A DNA stretch of 64,000 nucleotides from CAZAQV01 sp964487255 (GTDB lineage: Bacteria; Myxococcota_A; Polyangia; Polyangiales; CAZAQV01), in the NCBI GenBank assembly GCA_964487255.1, contig CAZAQV010000002.1:186001-250000 (forward strand), read 5' to 3'. A model generated the notes under the pieces. The model had not been told where the DNA came from. It saw only the letters and a program-made list of their open reading frames with translations, and did not search any database. The position numbers and the translations under genes are program-made. Below are positions 60,326-64,000 of this stretch, one piece after another. Position 1 is the first letter of the stretch. The number at the start of each line of letters is the position of its first letter.

Positions 60326-60808
60326 CTATCCGCGGATAGCCTTCATACGAGCCTCGTGCATCAGCCGCTGTATGTCGCTCAAGTGCGTCATCGCCTTGTC
60401 GGCAAGACGACTGCCCGACTGCGCCCCGTCGTCCTTCTCTCCCCGCACGTGTTCCATCACCTTGGCTTTCTCTGCCAACGTGGCGGCATCGGCATCTTGG
60501 CCGGATTTGTGAAACACGAGCGCCTCAGAGACTAGGCTTCCCAGCGCCTGCATGGCCTTGCCTGCCGATTCGTCGATTGTCACGGAGAGCGCCCCCGCTC
60601 CCGCATTCACCAAGCCTGCGGCCAACTGGGTGGTTGCAGCGTCTCGCTGCCTCTCAATCGAGTGAAGCGCCGATTGGTGACGGACATTCTCCGCGTCTCG
60701 ACTCGCCCTACGTTGCTCGGCTGCTTGGTCTTCGAGTTCAACGCTGAGCTTCGCGATCATGTCGTCGATGCTTCCTGTCATAACTGGATGAGATGTCTTG
60801 ATCTGCAT
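60326..60808 (-). CDS. type III translocator-like protein (SctB-like)
   Basis: ATG 60808 has a good site (AAAGGAAC) and gives 160 aa. The protein is helical with no signal peptide: charged helix (ELEDQAAEQRRASRDAENVR), then an Ala/Gly-rich stretch (LAAGLVNAGAGALSVTI), a long helix with ADAATLAEKAKVMEH, and a C-terminal LSDIQRLMHEARMKAIRG. This layout resembles the small second translocator of type III systems (YopD/SseD type), whose genes usually follow the large one. Sequence identity cannot be judged by eye. It is the last gene of the operon. Confidence 0.45.
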   Translation of the reverse strand: MQIKTSHPVMTGSIDDMIAKLSVELEDQAAEQRRASRDAENVRHQSALHSIERQRDAATTQLAAGLVNAGAGALSVTIDESAGKAMQALGSLVSEALVFHKSGQDADAATLAEKAKVMEHVRGEKDDGAQSGSRLADKAMTHLSDIQRLMHEARMKAIRG

Positions 60809-60822
60809 ATTGTGTTCCTTTC

Positions 60823-61782
60823 CTACCACTCGCGAAGTGTTGCCATCTGCGCTTCGGCGCGTTCTTTTCGGATGCGCTCGAGCTGCTCATGGCTGCGCGA
60901 ACTCTGTGCGAAGATCTCCTTGATGAGAGCCACTTGGTTGTCGGTGAGGACGTTGGCGTACTCAACCTCTTCGCCAGCCTCTTCGCCGTCGAGGAGGTAT
61001 CCGGTTTGGATTCGCTGCACGACCGAAGCGGCAGCGCCGTTTGCGGCCTGCAACACTTGGGTGACCGTCTTGACGGTTTCGGCAACCGTCTTGATCGCCT
61101 CGGCCGTTTGTGCGCCCACATTTACGACTTGAGCACCCGCCGCCGCACCATTCGCCGCGGAGCTCACAACGTTTGCAGCCGAGCTTCCAGCAGCAGCGCC
61201 ACCACCTACAATGCCACTTCCGAGTGTCAACGCCGCACCCACGAGTTCGACACCGAGTTGGAACTTGGAAGCGTCTTCTTCACTGACAACGCCAAGCTCA
61301 ACAGCAACATGAGTGACCGGCTTTGCGCACAGAATGAGTGCCGCGCCCGCAATCGCAAGCCCCGCACCAACGCCACCGGTACAAACCGCCGCAGCGACCG
61401 TCGTCGCAATCACTACGACCGCTTTGAGAACGTCCCCGAGCGGCCCAGAAAGACCGAGAAAACCGCCCGCTTCCTCTGCTTTCTTGAGCGCAACCTCCTG
61501 CATCAACTTCTGATGCTCCGCCCGCGACTGGTTCAGCTCGATACCAGACTCAGCACGCTCAACGCCGGCATCACGCATCCGTAGCTGCATCTGCATAAGC
61601 AACGAATCGGGATCAAGCTTGCTCGATTCGAGTACCATCGCCGCTCGGTCCATGCTCACGTCGCTGACGACTGTGGCGTATTGCTCTTCCGCTAAGCTCA
61701 GGGCGCCCACACTCAGCTCTCGAATCGCTTCCCGTCCAGCGGGCCCACTCGCCCCGGATCGATGTGTTGTTTGCATCATCAT
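60823..61782 (-). CDS. type III translocator-like protein (SctE-like)
   Basis: A 319-aa protein, no signal peptide. N-terminal helical part with heptads; then a long hydrophobic stretch near residues 100-190 (LGDVLKAVVVIATTVAAAVC, GLAIAGAALILCAKPVTHVA, GVELVGAALTLGSGIVGGGA) that suggests membrane insertion; then helices with ANVLTDNQVALIKEIFAQSS at the end. The pattern, a central pair of hydrophobic helices between coiled coils, is that of YopB/SseC/IpaB translocators. It lies 14 bp before the small SctB-like gene. It could also be another pore-forming protein. Confidence 0.5.
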   Translation of the reverse strand: MMMQTTHRSGASGPAGREAIRELSVGALSLAEEQYATVVSDVSMDRAAMVLESSKLDPDSLLMQMQLRMRDAGVERAESGIELNQSRAEHQKLMQEVALKKAEEAGGFLGLSGPLGDVLKAVVVIATTVAAAVCTGGVGAGLAIAGAALILCAKPVTHVAVELGVVSEEDASKFQLGVELVGAALTLGSGIVGGGAAAGSSAANVVSSAANGAAAGAQVVNVGAQTAEAIKTVAETVKTVTQVLQAANGAAASVVQRIQTGYLLDGEEAGEEVEYANVLTDNQVALIKEIFAQSSRSHEQLERIRKERAEAQMATLREW

Positions 61783-61793
61783 CTCGGGTTCGT

Positions 61794-62456
61794 TTAAGCG
61801 AGATTACGCGTAATCGCCTGCGCACCTTCATCGAGTTTTTGCAGCAAGTTTGTCGCCAACGTCACGATTTGTGTTCGCTGTTGCATCAGGGACTGCAGCT
61901 TCACCATCCGCAATTCATTTCCCGTATTGAGCTCTCGCTGATCGTCTTCGAGCTTCTTGATTGCAGCATCGATCGTCTCAGCCTGAATACTCCGACGGCC
62001 GTGCGGTCCCATCGATGACTTGATGTCCTCCTCTAAGACAATACCGTGTGACTCGAGCAGCTCCTTCGCCGTCTGTGTCTTGCCATCGCCGCTCGCGACA
62101 AAGTTGTGACTCTTGTCCGTGTCGTTGGGCTCGATGTAAATACCCTCCTTGCCTGAAGCGGCCAGATGCTCCTGGAGCTCTCGAAGACCTCTGATCTTTT
62201 CTCCAATCTTCTTCGAATCTGCCTGGCTCACCTCAAGGTCGCTCATGCTGGCACGGACTTGGCCGTCGATGTCTTCCATCCGCTTTTTTGCAACGTACAG
62301 AATCATCTCTGGGCTCAGGGTCGCGAAGTCGCTGAGATCAACGCTGCTCACCACGGCGGGGCCAGTGAATCCGCGCACTTGGGTGCTCGCTCTGCTTGGT
62401 TCGCGGCCGTTGCTGTCCGGGGCGTACGAAACGGGCTGCCAGATAACGATTGTCAT
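61794..62456 (-). CDS. coiled-coil secreted protein (possible tip protein)
   Basis: A 220-aa helical protein with no signal peptide. Regions of interest: FATLSPEMILYVAKKRMEDI, SMSDLEVSQADSKKIGEKIR, and a C-terminal MVKLQSLMQQRTQIVTLATN, LLQKLDEGAQAI. The last helix has the style of tip and filament proteins of type III systems (SseB/EspA/IpaD). Its start overlaps the stop of the upstream small gene by 4 bp, so it is translationally coupled. Confidence 0.45.
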   Translation of the reverse strand: MTIVIWQPVSYAPDSNGREPSRASTQVRGFTGPAVVSSVDLSDFATLSPEMILYVAKKRMEDIDGQVRASMSDLEVSQADSKKIGEKIRGLRELQEHLAASGKEGIYIEPNDTDKSHNFVASGDGKTQTAKELLESHGIVLEEDIKSSMGPHGRRSIQAETIDAAIKKLEDDQRELNTGNELRMVKLQSLMQQRTQIVTLATNLLQKLDEGAQAITRNLA

Positions 62457-62710
62457 GAATAGATTCCTTTCGGCATGGCGGAGAGGGAAAGGACAGACAT
62501 GGCCGCGTCATCCACAGCTTCTTCGAACCGCGCTTGCAGTGACTCAAAAGCCCCATCACCGATGAACGCCTCGTCAATGTCGTCTGCTAGGTTGACGCCC
62601 GCCTGAGAAGCAAGGCTCTTGAGCTCAAGCGTCTGCCGTTCGAGCTCGAGCAAGATGCGCTCAAGTTGTTCCGAAAGACTTCGGTCGAAGAATGAAAATG
62701 AGTCGGCCAT
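62453..62710 (-). CDS. small acidic helical protein
   Basis: ATG 62710 gives 85 aa (MADSFSFFDRSLSEQLERIL). Amphipathic helix at residues 10-32, then an acidic stretch (VNLADDIDEAFIGDGAFESL) and a hydrophobic end. Possible roles are chaperone or needle-like subunit, but no family was recognised. First gene of the four-gene set; the next gene overlaps by 4 bp. Confidence 0.5.
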   Translation of the reverse strand: MADSFSFFDRSLSEQLERILLELERQTLELKSLASQAGVNLADDIDEAFIGDGAFESLQARFEEAVDDAAMSVLSLSAMPKGIYS

Positions 62711-62910
62711 GTGCTGTTTTCCCTTTCCCCATCCTTCTCGGAGCAAGCGGCAGCACGGTTGCGAACTTTCTTAGGGAGTCCGTAAATTTTCTAAAAGGCT
62801 CGGTTTTCGTAGCTCTCGAAGCGCCTCAAGTACCCGACGGTAGAGTTGCTTTTCCCACCCAATGCCGCGGACTGTCGGAAAGTCCGCCATCGCAAGGCAT
62901 CCGCGGCGAT

Positions 62911-64000
62911 TCACAACGACTCTAGGTACGCGACCAAGGCTTCCTTGTCCGTTCGACTCAAGTGCGACGAATGACCCATTTTTCCGTCCGTGCCATCGAG
63001 CATCGCGAGCAGCGTCGGGAACCGGCCATCATGGAAGTATGGCGCCGTGTTCGCGAGTCCAACGAGCGCGGGCGTATTGAAATCACTTTTTTGGTCCGCA
63101 CTGGCGCGCACGATCGGGTAGCTCATCGTGTCCGAGAACGAACGCTTCTCGACATGGCAGCTCGAACACTCGGCCTGCTCGGAGTGAAAGATCGCCTTGC
63201 CTTTGGCAACGAGCTGCTTGCGGGAGAGGTCCGGCGCCTTGGTCGGTACTCGCAGGCTCTTGACGTAGGCCACCAATGCTTTTTGGTCATGCGCGCCAAG
63301 CCCCTTTCCGCCGAGCCGCTTAAAGGTCTGCGTCAGGTGATCGTCGATGCTCTTGGCGCCGCCGTTCCAACCGTAAGGCGCCGTACCGCTCAGCTTGCCC
63401 GCGAGCATGGGCGTTTGCCGCGGCCCGTTGGGCGTCGACCAGACCAGGCCGTCCTGTCGACCCCCGGGGTGACAGCTCGCGCACGAACGGCCGTCCTTCG
63501 AGATGCGGCGATCGGTCGCGAAAAAGAGTTCGCGCCCGTGGGTCACCAACGGGTCACGGCTCACGAATGGCATCGCGTGGTTCACGATCTTTGGCCTCGC
63601 CGGATCGTTCGCAGCGTTAACCACACTCAGCTGCCGCGCTTGCTGAGACCACACGACGAGGCGATCGTGCTGCTCATCCCACGCGAGCCCCGTCGGTCCG
63701 GCGGGCACCTCGACCGAACCCCAGCCGCCATCGGAAACGACGGTCGAGTCTCCCTGACAGACCACAAAAACCTTTCCCTCACGGTTGCTCGCGGCCGCTC
63801 GAGGAATGCGACAACGCGGCAGGTGCCCGAAACGTCGCTTTTTAGCGACGTTATCCGCTGTCGAAAGCTCGAGCAGTCGCTCTTGGACGGGACGTTCGGA
63901 GATGACGGACGAGCCGTAACCTGTGCTGATGCGCTGCGGCTCCCCGGGGAAGATTTCCGAAACCGGAATGATCACGTCATCGCCGTGGGACACCATCGCA
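62911..64000 (-). CDS. di-haem cytochrome c peroxidase-like protein, 5' end outside the window
   Basis: The frame is open to the right edge; the ATG at 63996 is only the first inside the window. The first 100 residues look like beta-propeller repeats (VFVVCQGDSTVVSDGGWGSV, DEQHDRLVVWSQQARQLSVV). Two c-type haem sites follow: CASCH (about residue 169) and CSSCH (about residue 277), with the family block NTPALVGLANTAPYFHDGR and a C-terminal Arg-rich LSRTDKEALVAYLESL. The enzyme should reduce peroxide or oxidise a partner in the periplasm. Confidence 0.85.
   Translation of the reverse strand, partial: AMVSHGDDVIIPVSEIFPGEPQRISTGYGSSVISERPVQERLLELSTADNVAKKRRFGHLPRCRIPRAAASNREGKVFVVCQGDSTVVSDGGWGSVEVPAGPTGLAWDEQHDRLVVWSQQARQLSVVNAANDPARPKIVNHAMPFVSRDPLVTHGRELFFATDRRISKDGRSCASCHPGGRQDGLVWSTPNGPRQTPMLAGKLSGTAPYGWNGGAKSIDDHLTQTFKRLGGKGLGAHDQKALVAYVKSLRVPTKAPDLSRKQLVAKGKAIFHSEQAECSSCHVEKRSFSDTMSYPIVRASADQKSDFNTPALVGLANTAPYFHDGRFPTLLAMLDGTDGKMGHSSHLSRTDKEALVAYLESL

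Overview
The window is 64 kb of GC-rich bacterial DNA. It carries one 100-N scaffold gap (14052-14151) and at least two probable single-base homopolymer frameshifts, so it looks like a draft or metagenome assembly. Gene content points to a Myxococcota-like (deltaproteobacterial) organism. The evidence is many Cys-rich lipoproteins with Asp/Ala/Ser-rich linkers, PEGA-domain proteins, a membrane Ser/Thr kinase ending in PEGA repeats, a degenerate MglA-like GTPase, a bactofilin, a sigma/FecR pair and a DUF1592/DUF1552 pair. No species is claimed.

Layout. 0-7.5 kb: PEGA and Cys-rich lipoproteins, an intergenic repeat array, a VapBC-like toxin-antitoxin pair with a near-consensus promoter, a peptidoglycan-binding-like protein ending in a pre-toxin-like segment, and an FG-GAP lipoprotein. 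7.5-15.8 kb: two convergent UbiA-family prenyltransferases, a vWA lipoprotein, a PEGA kinase, and an ECF sigma factor with a FecR/TPR partner that contains the gap. 15.8-18.1 kb: tRNA-Ser with an upstream tRNA fragment and hairpin repeats, then two lipoprotein genes that are both truncated at one junction near 17500. 18.1-28.3 kb: dioxygenase, pseudo-GTPase, catalase, class I aldolase, several lipoproteins and a metallophosphoesterase. 28.3-31.8 kb: tRNA-Gly, tRNA-Leu, a chain of four overlapping genes and an Xre/HigB-like toxin-antitoxin module, which together look like a small island. 31.8-37 kb: lipoproteins and a HisKA_2 kinase with a response regulator. 37-42.6 kb: acyl-CoA dehydrogenase, DUF1592/DUF1552 proteins and a peroxiredoxin-glutaredoxin fusion. 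42.8-46.9 kb: a phosphorelay cluster. 47-53 kb: an Lpd-like flavoprotein with OxyR, bactofilin, SCO1, CtaB and Prs. 53-60.3 kb: membrane acyltransferase, Xre regulator with Nudix enzyme, FabL-like reductase, deacetylase-like lipoprotein and HisIE. 60.3-62.7 kb: a four-gene operon resembling a type III secretion translocon. 62.9 kb to the end: part of a di-haem peroxidase-like protein.

Themes. Oxidative stress and redox genes recur (catalase, Prx-Grx, OxyR, SCO1, RedB-like thioredoxin). Haem and respiration are represented by CtaB and SCO1. Secreted or surface lipoproteins make up about a quarter of the genes. The most unusual items are the translocon-like operon without apparatus genes, a family of dispersed hairpin repeats (five copies in three places), and a 57-bp repeat with mutually exclusive hairpins.
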